From Luteibacter jiangsuensis (GTDB taxonomy: Bacteria; Pseudomonadota; Gammaproteobacteria; Xanthomonadales; Rhodanobacteraceae), in contig NZ_JAAQQR010000002.1 of the NCBI RefSeq assembly GCF_011742555.1, forward strand, positions 186,001 through 250,000: 64,000 nucleotides of DNA. Direction: 5' to 3'. This document shows positions 52,811-61,714 of this stretch, piece after piece. Each line of letters starts with the position of its first letter. Position 1 is the stretch's first letter. Position numbers and translations under genes: made by a program. The notes under the pieces were generated by a model. That model was not told the origin of the DNA and made no database searches. It saw nothing but the letters and a program-made list of their open reading frames with translations.

Positions 52811-53766
52811 CCTCACTTCCGCTTATATCGATAGCCATTCCGGTTTATAACGAGGAAGGGAACATCGCGGCCCTGTACAGCCGGCTCAACGCACTTTCCG
52901 TCTCATTGGCGGACGAATGCCGGCTGGAGTTCGTATTCAGCGACAACAGTTCGACCGATGCGACGTGGAGCATGCTCGAATCCCTGGCGGCGGCCGACGA
53001 GCGCGTCAGAGCCATTCGATTTTCGAAGAATTTCGGCTTCCAGCGCTCCATCATGGCGAACTATCTGCACACGCGCGGCGATGCAGTTCTTCAGATCGAC
53101 GCAGACTTGCAGGACCCACCCGAGCTATTGAAGGAATTCCTCGCACTCTGGAAGCAGGGCTATCATGTCGTATACGGCGTGCGCAGGTCGCGCCCGGAAG
53201 GTAAGGTGATCCATACATTCCGAAAGGTCGGTTACTGGATCATCGACCGCATCAGCGAACACCCCATTCCACGCAATGCCGGCGACTTCCGGCTTGTCGA
53301 CCGCAAGGTCATCCAGGCGCTGGAAAAACAACGTTCGGCTGAGCCATATCTTCGCGGCCTCATCGCCGGCATGGGGTTCCGGCAAATCGGCGTGACCTAT
53401 GACCGCTCCGCGCGCGTCGCCGGCTCGAGCAAATTCGGCGTGGCGCAGTTGATGCGATTGGGCCTCACAGGCGTATTCAATCATTCGCTGGTGCCGCTCC
53501 GTCTTGCAACCGTGGCCGGCATCGTCATCCTGTCGCTGTCCGCGCTCGGCACGGTGTATTACCTGGTACTGAAGCTGCTTTTCCCGGATTTTCCGCGAGG
53601 TCTGGCGAGTCTGCACATCCTCATTCTTTTCGGAATCGGCTTCCAGTCATTGCTGCTCGGCATCCTGGGAGAGTATCTGCTACGCATATACCGGATTCTC
53701 CGCAGAGAGCCCATTGCCATCGTCCAGGATTCGCTGAATCTGGATTCCGACGAAATCAAACTTTGA
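52807..53766 (+). CDS. GT2 polyprenyl-phosphate glycosyltransferase
   Basis: A 319-aa enzyme of the ArnC/GtrB/DPM1 type. The GT2 domain has IAIPVYNEEGNI, SDNSSTD and DADLQDPPEL. Two C-terminal helices (about 230-300) follow, with LGEYLLRIYRILRREPIAIV. It could load the CDP-sugar product, or another sugar, onto undecaprenyl phosphate. It overlaps the epimerase gene by ATGA. It is clearly related to the GT2 at 21898 (shared DLQDPPEL and the RNAGDF/RDTGDF block). Confidence 0.9.
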   Translation: MTSLPLISIAIPVYNEEGNIAALYSRLNALSVSLADECRLEFVFSDNSSTDATWSMLESLAAADERVRAIRFSKNFGFQRSIMANYLHTRGDAVLQIDADLQDPPELLKEFLALWKQGYHVVYGVRRSRPEGKVIHTFRKVGYWIIDRISEHPIPRNAGDFRLVDRKVIQALEKQRSAEPYLRGLIAGMGFRQIGVTYDRSARVAGSSKFGVAQLMRLGLTGVFNHSLVPLRLATVAGIVILSLSALGTVYYLVLKLLFPDFPRGLASLHILILFGIGFQSLLLGILGEYLLRIYRILRREPIAIVQDSLNLDSDEIKL

Positions 53767-53777
53767 GTAGCCAGAAC

Positions 53778-54545
53778 ATGAAAGCAGTCATCCTTGCAGG
53801 CGGCCTCGGAACGCGTATCGCGGAAGAGTCCGATTACAAGCCAAAGCCGATGGTCGAGGTCGGGGGGCGCCCGCTGCTCTGGCACATCATGAAGAGCTAC
53901 TCAAAGCACGGGATCAAGGACTTCGTGGTCTGTCTCGGCTACAAGGGCTACGTAATCAAGGAGTATTTCTTCAACTACTACCGCCACACAGCGGACCTCG
54001 AGATCAATCTCCGCACAGGCGAGGCATCGGTCCTGAATACGCAAGCCGAGGACTGGACAATAACCTTGATTGACACTGGCCAGGACACGATGACCGGCGG
54101 CCGGGTAAAGCGCGTTCGCCAATACCTCGGTGAGGAAACGTTCTGCCTCACCTATGGAGACGGCCTGTCCGACATCGATATTTCGCGAGAAATAGCGTTC
54201 CATCGCCAGCACGGCAAGATGGCGACCGTTGCCGCGGTACAGCCCCCCGGTCGCTTCGGCGTCCTCAACCTCGGCCAGGACTCGAACGTGGCGAGCTTCG
54301 AAGAGAAGCCCCAGGACGAAATCGGCTGGATCAATGGCGGCTTCTTTGTCCTCGAGCCGTCAGCGCTGGACTATATCGAGGGCGACGACACGTCCTTCGA
54401 GCGCGCCCCCCTTGCAAACCTCGCCAAGGATGGACAGCTCATGGCATTTCAGCACCATGGTTTCTGGCAGCCTTGCGATACGCTGCGCGACAAGCGTGAA
54501 CTGCAGGCGCTATGGGACGCTGGCAGTGCCCCCTGGAAGGCATGA
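53778..54545 (+). CDS. rfbF: Glucose-1-phosphate cytidylyltransferase
   Basis: The 255-aa enzyme makes CDP-glucose from CTP and glucose-1-phosphate, the first step of the CDP-hexose route. The nucleotidyl-transferase N-terminus MKAVILAGGLGTRIAEES, KPKPMVEVGGRPLLWHIM and the active-site CLTYGDGLSDIDI are clear. WINGGFFVLEP and DGQLMAFQHHGFWQPCDTLR are also typical of RfbF. The ATG at 53778 is chosen over a TTG at 53763. It overlaps the next gene by ATGA. Confidence 0.96.
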   Translation: MKAVILAGGLGTRIAEESDYKPKPMVEVGGRPLLWHIMKSYSKHGIKDFVVCLGYKGYVIKEYFFNYYRHTADLEINLRTGEASVLNTQAEDWTITLIDTGQDTMTGGRVKRVRQYLGEETFCLTYGDGLSDIDISREIAFHRQHGKMATVAAVQPPGRFGVLNLGQDSNVASFEEKPQDEIGWINGGFFVLEPSALDYIEGDDTSFERAPLANLAKDGQLMAFQHHGFWQPCDTLRDKRELQALWDAGSAPWKA

Positions 54546-55603
54546 CGATGCTGGATGAGCCCGCGCCCCTCACCGCACCGAGGAAAGGCAAGAACAACAT
54601 CGTTCGTCTGGTCATTGGCTGCGGCCTGTCGGTCGCGTGCCTGTACTTTGTATTCCGCAACATCAGGCTCAAGGACGTCGAGCACGCGCTCGCAACGTTC
54701 CACTGGCCATATTTGATCGTTGGCGTGCTTTCCCTCGCCGTCGGTTACTCGGCGCGTATCTTCCGCTGGAAGATGCTACTGGAGGCATGCGGCCCGAGGG
54801 TTACGACGGCGGCATGTGCCGGTCCCTTCCTCGCTTCGATCGCCCTGAACAATGTCCTGCCGTTCCGCCTGGGCGACGTTGTCCGGGCACTCGTTTTTCC
54901 GACTGCCTTGGGTGTGACCAAGACCGGTGCCACCGCCACTCTCGTGCTCGAGCGGCTTGTTGACCTGCTTACATTGCTTGTCTGTCTCACCGTTGCAGCA
55001 TCCTTCTTTCCGAAGCGTGCACTCCCCGCTTCGGTCGTCGATATCGTCATTGCCCTCTCGGTGATGGGCAGTGTCGCCTTGCTTGGCCTGATGCTTCTAA
55101 CGGGTCCCATCGTGCGACTGACCCGGTGGTTCGCCACGCGGATCGAACCGAAGGCGCCGGCGAAGCTGGTGGTCCTGGTACGGGCGATCGCCGATCTCGT
55201 CGAAGCACTGCAGTCGATTTCACGCATCCGCACCGTCTTCGCGGCACTCGCCATATCCTTTGTCGCCTGGGCAGGCGAACTTGGCCTCTATCTCGCGCTC
55301 ATGCAAGGCACAGGCATGGCGTTCTTCCTGCCCGGTGGTTTGCTGTTGATGTCGATGGCCACGATCGCCACGCTGGTGCCTTCCTCGCCGGGGTATGTCG
55401 GTCCTTACCACCTTGCCGCATTCACTGCAGCGCACCTGATGGGTGGATCGTCGACACAGGCCATGACACTGGCCATCCTGTGCCATCTGGGCGTGTGGCT
55501 TCCTACGACGGTCGCGGGCGCGATCGTCATGGCTTTCAATCGCAACCTGTTCAAAGCGGCGCGCAATCAGGCCTCGCTTGCGGCCTCCGGAGATACGACA
55601 TGA
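54542..55603 (+). CDS. UPF0104/lysylphosphatidylglycerol-synthase-TM-like membrane protein
   Basis: A 353-aa protein with a polar N-terminus and about 8 helices. Family motifs are FLASIALNNVLPFRLGDVVR, TLVLERLVDLLTLLV and a late TLVPSSPGYVGPYHLAAF. It is a second member of this family in the locus (see 45632), but the two are only distantly alike. The role is probably in handling lipid-linked sugars at the membrane (inference). It overlaps rfbF and the FAD oxidoreductase gene by ATGA. Confidence 0.85.
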   Translation: MTMLDEPAPLTAPRKGKNNIVRLVIGCGLSVACLYFVFRNIRLKDVEHALATFHWPYLIVGVLSLAVGYSARIFRWKMLLEACGPRVTTAACAGPFLASIALNNVLPFRLGDVVRALVFPTALGVTKTGATATLVLERLVDLLTLLVCLTVAASFFPKRALPASVVDIVIALSVMGSVALLGLMLLTGPIVRLTRWFATRIEPKAPAKLVVLVRAIADLVEALQSISRIRTVFAALAISFVAWAGELGLYLALMQGTGMAFFLPGGLLLMSMATIATLVPSSPGYVGPYHLAAFTAAHLMGGSSTQAMTLAILCHLGVWLPTTVAGAIVMAFNRNLFKAARNQASLAASGDTT

Positions 55604-56934
55604 ACCATCCCGCCCCAATTTATGACGCGGCCATTGTGGGCGCAGGCTTCGCGGGCCTCGTTGCCGCGCTACGCCTCGCTCAGGCAGGCAAGAAAGTCGT
55701 CGTGCTCGAATCTGACTCGTCCCCAGGCGGCCTCGCCGGGACTTTCGACTTCGACGACGGCGTGCGCATCGAGAAGTTTTACCATCATTGGTTCAACAAC
55801 GATGCTTATGTTCCGAAACTCGTTGAAGAACTCGGCCTGAGCGATCTCATCCTGACGTTACCTTCCAGAACGGGCATGTATTACAACGGCCGGCTGTGGA
55901 AGCTTTCCACGCCCCTCGACGTGCTTCGCTTCAGCCCGCTACCTTTCATCGACCGCATACGCCTCGGCTGGCTGGTTTTCCAGGTGCGGAAAGTCAAGGA
56001 TTGGAAGGAAATCGAACATCTAACCATTCGCGAGTGGCTCGAACCGCTCTGTGGGAAGAAGGTGTTTGAGCTTGTCTGGGAGCCGCTCATTCGCTCGAAG
56101 TTTTCGGTGTTCGCAGAAGACATCAACGCTGTGTGGTTCTGGAAGAAGCTCGTGCTTCGTGGCAGCACCCGCGATCCGAAAGGCGGCGAGCAGCTCGCCT
56201 ACTTCCGTGGCGGTTTCGGCCGGCTCGCGGAAGCCATCGCAGACCGGATCGTGTCTCTCGGTGGTGAAATCCGTTACAACGCACCGGTTACCGGTGCGAT
56301 CACGGAAGGCGACCGGATCCAGGCGCTGCAGACGAACGACGGCGAGGTCGCCGCCAGGACCTTCCTCTTCACACCCTCCTTCAAGATCATCGCAAACATT
56401 CTGAAGGATGCGCCAAGGGCGTGGCTCGATTCGCTCGAACGTGTCAACTATCTTGGCAACGTCTGCCTCGTCATGGAACTGACGCATAGCCTGTCGGATA
56501 CTTACTGGATCAACGTCAACGATCCTGGCTTCCCGTTCGTTGGCGTCATCGAGCACACGAATCTCGACGACAGTTCGCACTACGCCGGGCGTCATATCGT
56601 CTTCCTCTCACGCTATCTCGCAACGTCGGACGAGACATGGTCGATGAGCGATGAAGAGTACCTGCAGTACGCGCTACCTCACCTCGAGAGAATGTTCCCC
56701 AAGTTCCGGCGAGACTGGGTGAAAGAATTCCGTATCTGGCGAGCCGACTACGCACAACCGGTCACCGAGCGCGGTTACTCGAAATACGTCCCGGCGGAAG
56801 AGACTCCCTATCGAAATGCCCTGATCTCGACCATGGCGCAAATCTATCCCGAAGACCGTGGAACCAACTACGCCATCCGCGAAGGCTCGCGCATGTCGGA
56901 GCGCCTCTCTGAACTGTCCAGGCAGGATGCCTGA
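55600..56934 (+). CDS. FAD-dependent oxidoreductase (amine-oxidase/UDP-galactopyranose-mutase-like fold)
   Basis: A 444-aa flavoenzyme. The N-terminal FAD site is AAIVGAGFAGLVAALRLAQA, followed by VLESDSSPGGLAGTF. A HHWFNNDAYVP segment and YFRGGFGRLAEAIADRI follow; the last is the usual second FAD strand of protoporphyrinogen-oxidase-like enzymes. Its substrate is unknown. In this operon (rfbG, reductase, GT2, rfbF) it may act on a nucleotide- or lipid-linked sugar, or on the polyprenyl carrier. It overlaps the previous gene by ATGA and the next starts 2 bases later. Confidence 0.8.
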   Translation: MNHPAPIYDAAIVGAGFAGLVAALRLAQAGKKVVVLESDSSPGGLAGTFDFDDGVRIEKFYHHWFNNDAYVPKLVEELGLSDLILTLPSRTGMYYNGRLWKLSTPLDVLRFSPLPFIDRIRLGWLVFQVRKVKDWKEIEHLTIREWLEPLCGKKVFELVWEPLIRSKFSVFAEDINAVWFWKKLVLRGSTRDPKGGEQLAYFRGGFGRLAEAIADRIVSLGGEIRYNAPVTGAITEGDRIQALQTNDGEVAARTFLFTPSFKIIANILKDAPRAWLDSLERVNYLGNVCLVMELTHSLSDTYWINVNDPGFPFVGVIEHTNLDDSSHYAGRHIVFLSRYLATSDETWSMSDEEYLQYALPHLERMFPKFRRDWVKEFRIWRADYAQPVTERGYSKYVPAEETPYRNALISTMAQIYPEDRGTNYAIREGSRMSERLSELSRQDA

Positions 56935-56936
56935 TC

Positions 56937-58895
56937 ATGGGTAACGGAGAAGGAGGCATCGGTTCTCACTTCGTGCGCGAGGGGCGCTCGCTGTCGGTGG
57001 CAGCCACGCTCGTGGTGGCTGCATGCATTTTCGCCCGGGTACTCCCGTATGGATTCAGCGCCAGTCCGGATCTCGCCCATCATTACGGCCTCATCCGCTG
57101 GCTGATGGAGCACTGGGGCGTCTCCACGGACGCTGCACCGATCCTTGGCGAGATGAGTATCTATCCGAGATACGCACACATACTGGCCGCCATTCTAGGC
57201 ACCGGAGCACACTCGGCGTTCCTGGGGATGCAGCTCGTTGCCACGGCATCGCTCGTTATCTGCTGGATAGCGCTCGCCTGGATGTCGCAGGTCCTGCCTG
57301 GTCGTGCATCGTGGATATTCGTCTGTGCCTTCGTTGCCCTTCTCGCTTTCAACCGGGCGACCATCGGCCTGGATCTCGTTGGACACGAGATCGTGGTCAA
57401 CTATTTCTTCTCGCAATTGGCGGGGCAGGCCTGCTTTCTGGCCATCGTAGCGTTCTGTGCGCGTACAGAGGCGGACAGAGGATTTGGAATCCTCTTGCCG
57501 CTCGTGGTGATCGTGCTGGCCGTACTCATGGCCGGCGTCCATCTCGTGCCAGCGATCGAAGGACTCGGATACGGACTGGTCCTGCTTTTTGCGCACGCGT
57601 TGTCGGATAGGCGGGCCTGGCTGCCGCGATCTGCCGTGCTTGTTGTCGCTTTAGGCATCGGGGTGGCGGCCATGTGCTTACACCCCGCATTCACCGCGTC
57701 CCGCTCCATCAGTGAGAACAACGGCTTTCTGCCACTGGCTGCGGTCACGACACTTCCGCGACTGATATTGCTTGCCGTGACCACCGGCCTCGCATCGCTG
57801 GGCCTGATCTGGATTTCACTTCCCTGGCAACGTATCCAGGTGCCACGGGTAGCCGCGATTGCCCGCCACATCGGTTCTGCGGGAGCCGCGATCGCTTTCC
57901 TCTGCATGCTGCAGGCGGTCGCAGCGGCCATGCACCTAGGCTCGGAATACGCGGTGCGAAAGTACGCCTTCGGACTTTCCACGATCCTGCTGACGGAGAT
58001 CGCACTGCTGGTGGCCGTGTTCGGCGCGAAACGCTTTGCGCAAGGCTCCGCGCGCGCACCTCTCGCATGGTCGCAGCCAGCGATAGTTGTCGCCGCCTTA
58101 TGGCTTTTTTCGTTCTCCGGCAGCCGTCCAGCCGTGGATGCGCCGTCGTTCCTGGCCCTGGAAAATGCAGCGACTGTGGCCAAGGACATTGGAGCCGTCA
58201 ACGGAGCGCATCAAGCCTACGCCCGCGGCCTTGTCCTTGGTGACGTGAGCAATGTCGCCAACTATCTTGTGTCGCAAGCCATTTTCGGCGCACCACGCGA
58301 CGAAAACGGCATGGCCCCGCTATACGATCGTGAGTTTCCGGCGCCCGAGGCCGTGGGCGCCATATTCAGTTCGACGAAAAATCCCAGTCTCTGGTCGGAT
58401 GAGGGCTGCGTGCGGACACGGCTCGGGGGCGGATTTGTCGTTAGCGACGGGCAATGTATCCGCGCCAGGTTTTCAGACGCCTGCCGGGAGGCTCTCGTCT
58501 TCTCCTTCAAGGGCTTTCTCCCCGCCAGCATGATGACGGGCTTCAGCAACGCCGAGGTGGACGGGCGCTGGACTGAAGGGAATCGCGCGACCGTCACGTG
58601 TCGCAAGGCGGAGGGGAGCCCCGATTGGAAGGAGCTCAAGCTCGACGTTCAACCGTTCAGTCCGAATGGCCACGTGCAAACCGTCGAGCTTTCCATCAAT
58701 GGCATTCCCGCAGGCACGTATTCGCTCACCGATGCCACCACGCTGAAGGTACCCCTTCCTGAGGAAGCTCGTAACGATCCCCATGCGCTCACGGTGTCAT
58801 TCGCACTTCCCAACGCGCTCTCACCTAAGGAAGCGGGCTTGAGCGCCGATGCCCGCAAACTTGGGCTCATGCTGAAGACGCTTACCCTCCAATGA
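56937..58895 (+). CDS. Large polytopic membrane protein of the glycan operon
   Basis: A 652-aa protein with about 12 helices (residues 20-400) and a C-terminal soluble domain (about 410-652) with paired Cys (DEGCVRTR, DGQCIRAR, SDACRE). The luminal loop SASPDLAHHYGLIRWLMEHW resembles GT-C-type glycosyltransferases with an Asp near the first long loop. The function is unproven. It is the last gene of the rfbG operon and ends before a strong bidirectional terminator. Confidence 0.75.
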   Translation: MGNGEGGIGSHFVREGRSLSVAATLVVAACIFARVLPYGFSASPDLAHHYGLIRWLMEHWGVSTDAAPILGEMSIYPRYAHILAAILGTGAHSAFLGMQLVATASLVICWIALAWMSQVLPGRASWIFVCAFVALLAFNRATIGLDLVGHEIVVNYFFSQLAGQACFLAIVAFCARTEADRGFGILLPLVVIVLAVLMAGVHLVPAIEGLGYGLVLLFAHALSDRRAWLPRSAVLVVALGIGVAAMCLHPAFTASRSISENNGFLPLAAVTTLPRLILLAVTTGLASLGLIWISLPWQRIQVPRVAAIARHIGSAGAAIAFLCMLQAVAAAMHLGSEYAVRKYAFGLSTILLTEIALLVAVFGAKRFAQGSARAPLAWSQPAIVVAALWLFSFSGSRPAVDAPSFLALENAATVAKDIGAVNGAHQAYARGLVLGDVSNVANYLVSQAIFGAPRDENGMAPLYDREFPAPEAVGAIFSSTKNPSLWSDEGCVRTRLGGGFVVSDGQCIRARFSDACREALVFSFKGFLPASMMTGFSNAEVDGRWTEGNRATVTCRKAEGSPDWKELKLDVQPFSPNGHVQTVELSINGIPAGTYSLTDATTLKVPLPEEARNDPHALTVSFALPNALSPKEAGLSADARKLGLMLKTLTLQ

Positions 58896-58973
58896 AGGTT
58901 TCGCTGCGGCGGCCCGGTGCCCGAGGCACGGCTCACGATCGGCCCGCTTGTCACTTGCCTAGCCCATCTGTGT

Positions 58974-59008
58974 AAAAAAAGGCCGGGAGCATGCTCCCGG
59001 CCTTTTCC
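58974..59008. terminator. Strong bidirectional terminator
   Basis: A perfect palindromic stem (AAAGGCCGGGAGCATGCTCC and its complement) is flanked by A's on the left and T's on the right. It ends both the rfbG operon and the minus-strand ugd. Confidence 0.92.
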
Positions 59009-59025
59009 ATTTGCCGCAGGGCGAA

Positions 59026-60192
59026 TCAGTTGTCGCCGAACAGGTCTCTTGTGTAGACCTTGTCCACCACGTCGGCAAGCGAATCTGACATGCGGTTGCT
59101 GACGATGACGTCCGCCTCCTGCTTGAAGCGTGCAAGGTCGTTCACGACCTTCGAGTGGAAAAAACTATCCGACTCGAGCACCGGTTCGTAGACGATGACT
59201 TCAACGCCTTTCGCCTTGATGCGCTTCATAATCCCCTGGATGCTCGACGAACGAAAGTTGTCCGATCCGCTCTTCATGATCAGCCGGTAGATCCCGACGA
59301 CCTTCGGCTTGCGGCGCAGAATATCTTCGGCGATGAAATCCTTGCGCGTCGTGTTCGACTCGACGATGGCCTTGATCAGTGTCTGCGGAACGCTCTGATA
59401 GTTGGCGAGCAGCTGCTTGGTATCTTTGGGGAGGCAGTATCCGCCGTAACCAAAGGACGGGTTGTTGTAGCCGCCGCCTATACGCGGATCCAGCGAAATG
59501 CCCTCGATAATGTGCCGGCTATCGAGCCCGTGCGTTACCGCGTAAGTGTCCAGCTCATTGAAGTAGGATACGCGCATCGCAAGATACGTATTGGCGAACA
59601 ACTTGATAGCCTCGGCCTCGGTTGAGTCCGTGAACAACACGGGTACGTTCTCCTTCTCGGCACCCTTCTCGAGCAAGCCGGCGAAAATTTTCGCCGGCTG
59701 CGAATGATCGCCTACGATGATGCGCGAGGGGTTGAGATTGTCGTAAAGCGCCTTGCCTTCCCGCAGGAACTCTGGCGAGAAGATGATGTTATCCACGCCG
59801 AACTTCTCGCGCAGCTTCTTCGTGTAACCCACCGGAATGGTCGACTTTATGATCATGGTCGCCTGGGGGTTGATCTCGATCACCTGCCTGACCACGGCCT
59901 CGATCGAGCCGGTGTTGAAGTAATTGGTGTCCGGATCGTAATCGGTCGGCGTGGCAATGATGACGAACGACGCATTCTCATAGGCATCTTTAGGATCGAG
60001 CGTCGCACGGAAATTCAACCCGCCTTCCGAAAGCGCGGCTTCAAGCTCCGCATCGACGATCGGGGAGCGCCTCTGGTTCAGCATGGCAACCTTGCTCTCC
60101 ACAATGTCCAGTGCGACGACTTCGTTGGCCCTGGAAAGCAAGACGCCGTTTGACAAGCCTACGTAACCCGTTCCAACGACGGCAATTTTCAT
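59026..60192 (-). CDS. ugd: UDP-glucose 6-dehydrogenase
   Basis: The 388-aa enzyme oxidises UDP-glucose to UDP-glucuronate, a precursor for acidic polysaccharides and for aminoarabinose. It is very close to E. coli Ugd along its whole length: [19 protein letters not shown] (NAD site), [34 protein letters not shown] and the catalytic Cys in [23 protein letters not shown] 60192 matches the family start; ATG 60204 would add four residues. The closeness to enterobacterial Ugd hints at transfer. The 165-bp gap upstream shows no clear promoter. Confidence 0.95.
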   Translation of the reverse strand: MKIAVVGTGYVGLSNGVLLSRANEVVALDIVESKVAMLNQRRSPIVDAELEAALSEGGLNFRATLDPKDAYENASFVIIATPTDYDPDTNYFNTGSIEAVVRQVIEINPQATMIIKSTIPVGYTKKLREKFGVDNIIFSPEFLREGKALYDNLNPSRIIVGDHSQPAKIFAGLLEKGAEKENVPVLFTDSTEAEAIKLFANTYLAMRVSYFNELDTYAVTHGLDSRHIIEGISLDPRIGGGYNNPSFGYGGYCLPKDTKQLLANYQSVPQTLIKAIVESNTTRKDFIAEDILRRKPKVVGIYRLIMKSGSDNFRSSSIQGIMKRIKAKGVEVIVYEPVLESDSFFHSKVVNDLARFKQEADVIVSNRMSDSLADVVDKVYTRDLFGDN

Positions 60193-60357
60193 AGTAATGC
60201 TCATTCCAACTGATAGTGTTAGGTGATCCGTTTATCGACTCGGTGGCCGACCAGGTCATCGAAGGCTCGGGCACACGCTTTCTGAGGCAGACGACGGAAG
60301 ATATACCGGCAATTGAGAGCGCGCGTCAGTTACCGACCATCGCTTCACATCCCGAGG

Positions 60358-61683
60358 TCATGCTTGTCCTGGGTGACTTCCAGGATCGGAAGCTCGGACC
60401 TCGTTCAGCCTTCTCCGCGTCATCTCGACAAGCGGTTCCGCGAGGCGAACAGCCAGGTAGAAGATCACCACCAGTTGCCACGCCGCATATGGCCAACGGA
60501 CGTTGCTCATTATCTTCCACGCCGATCCCGTCACGAATGGCCGCCATAGCGCGCTGAATTCCGGGGCGTACCAGCAAAGATGTTCTTGTGCATAGTTGTC
60601 CGCCCAACAGACATCCGTCTCCCGCTGGCCAAACAAGTAGCCCTCCAGCGAAACCCACGCCGAGAGCAGAAGAACCAGCAACGTCAATGCGATGCGTATC
60701 GGCTCAGCTCGCGTCGATCGCAGGCCGACAGCAAGCAGGAGCGACGCCGGTACCGACATGAATAGAAAGAAGCGAGGCCCCCAGAACGAGCCCCCGTACC
60801 AGGCCCACCACTTCGCATAGGTCACGACAGGCAAGGCAAGAGCAATGAAGGCCACAAAGGTGGCCTTCCGATCCAGACCTAGGGCCCTCCTGATGTCGCC
60901 GAAAAAGCCTAGCAGCAGAGCTGGCATGAAGAACACCAGGCCCTTTCCGAAGGAGAGAGTGATAGCCATCAGTCCAAACAGTAATGGATAACTGAATCCT
61001 GGCCTTCCGGAATACGGCAAGACTGTAACGTTGCCGTGCTCGTCAGCCGAAAAATATCCTTGTCCGAGCCCAACGTGCTTGAACCACATCTCAAGCAGAA
61101 CGAGAGCGACTGCAATGGGGACAGCGGCAAGGGGGGCCATTCTCCTGTAAAAGAGGAACAAGACCACCGCAAGCCCAACGAGCGACGGGAGCAACGCAGG
61201 CGTGTTCACGCATCCCAAGGCAAACAACACTGCGGATACCACGGGTCGCCGGTCGATTAGCAACGCCGCCAGGAACACTAATAGAGACGTCAACACCTCG
61301 CCATAGTAGTACTGCAGGTGGTGTGGAAACATCGACGCTGACAACATCAGCAGCCACCAGGCACGGCCAACAGCTGGTTTGTACCGGGCGGCGAGTTCGC
61401 GATAGATGAAGATGGTTAATGCCGAGAATGCGGAGAAGTTGAACCACGCGACGAACTTGACGACGTCTGCTTCAGCGAAGCGCCCGAGCCATGCAAGGGG
61501 CATGGACAGAATCGGTTGCACGAAGGAGAACTTCGAGAACGCCCCACCATCGCCCAAGAACGCCTGGATGGTCTGGAAGCGCACTGCTCCGTCGCCATCA
61601 ACGGTGGGATGCAAGGTAAAAACCAACACGATGAAGCCGGCGCATATGAGCGCCCATTCCCATGCCCTGACTGCATCTTTCAT
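60358..61683 (-). CDS. Polytopic membrane protein, GT-C-like
   Basis: A 441-aa membrane protein with about 11 helices and no soluble domain. The first loop HPTVDGDGAVRFQTIQAFLG carries an acidic pair after helix 1, as in GT-C enzymes. A WAWYGGSFWGPRFFLFMSVP segment recalls ArnT/PMT-type and mycobacterial mannosyltransferases. The activity is unproven. The ATG at 61683 has AAGGAGG upstream, a strong ribosome site. G+C is visibly lower than in the core genes. It is downstream of the 684-aa protein gene by 31 bases. Confidence 0.75.
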   Translation of the reverse strand: MKDAVRAWEWALICAGFIVLVFTLHPTVDGDGAVRFQTIQAFLGDGGAFSKFSFVQPILSMPLAWLGRFAEADVVKFVAWFNFSAFSALTIFIYRELAARYKPAVGRAWWLLMLSASMFPHHLQYYYGEVLTSLLVFLAALLIDRRPVVSAVLFALGCVNTPALLPSLVGLAVVLFLFYRRMAPLAAVPIAVALVLLEMWFKHVGLGQGYFSADEHGNVTVLPYSGRPGFSYPLLFGLMAITLSFGKGLVFFMPALLLGFFGDIRRALGLDRKATFVAFIALALPVVTYAKWWAWYGGSFWGPRFFLFMSVPASLLLAVGLRSTRAEPIRIALTLLVLLLSAWVSLEGYLFGQRETDVCWADNYAQEHLCWYAPEFSALWRPFVTGSAWKIMSNVRWPYAAWQLVVIFYLAVRLAEPLVEMTRRRLNEVRASDPGSHPGQA

Positions 61684-61714
61684 ACCGCCTCCTTTCGATT
61701 GTTCCTCGCCTGTA

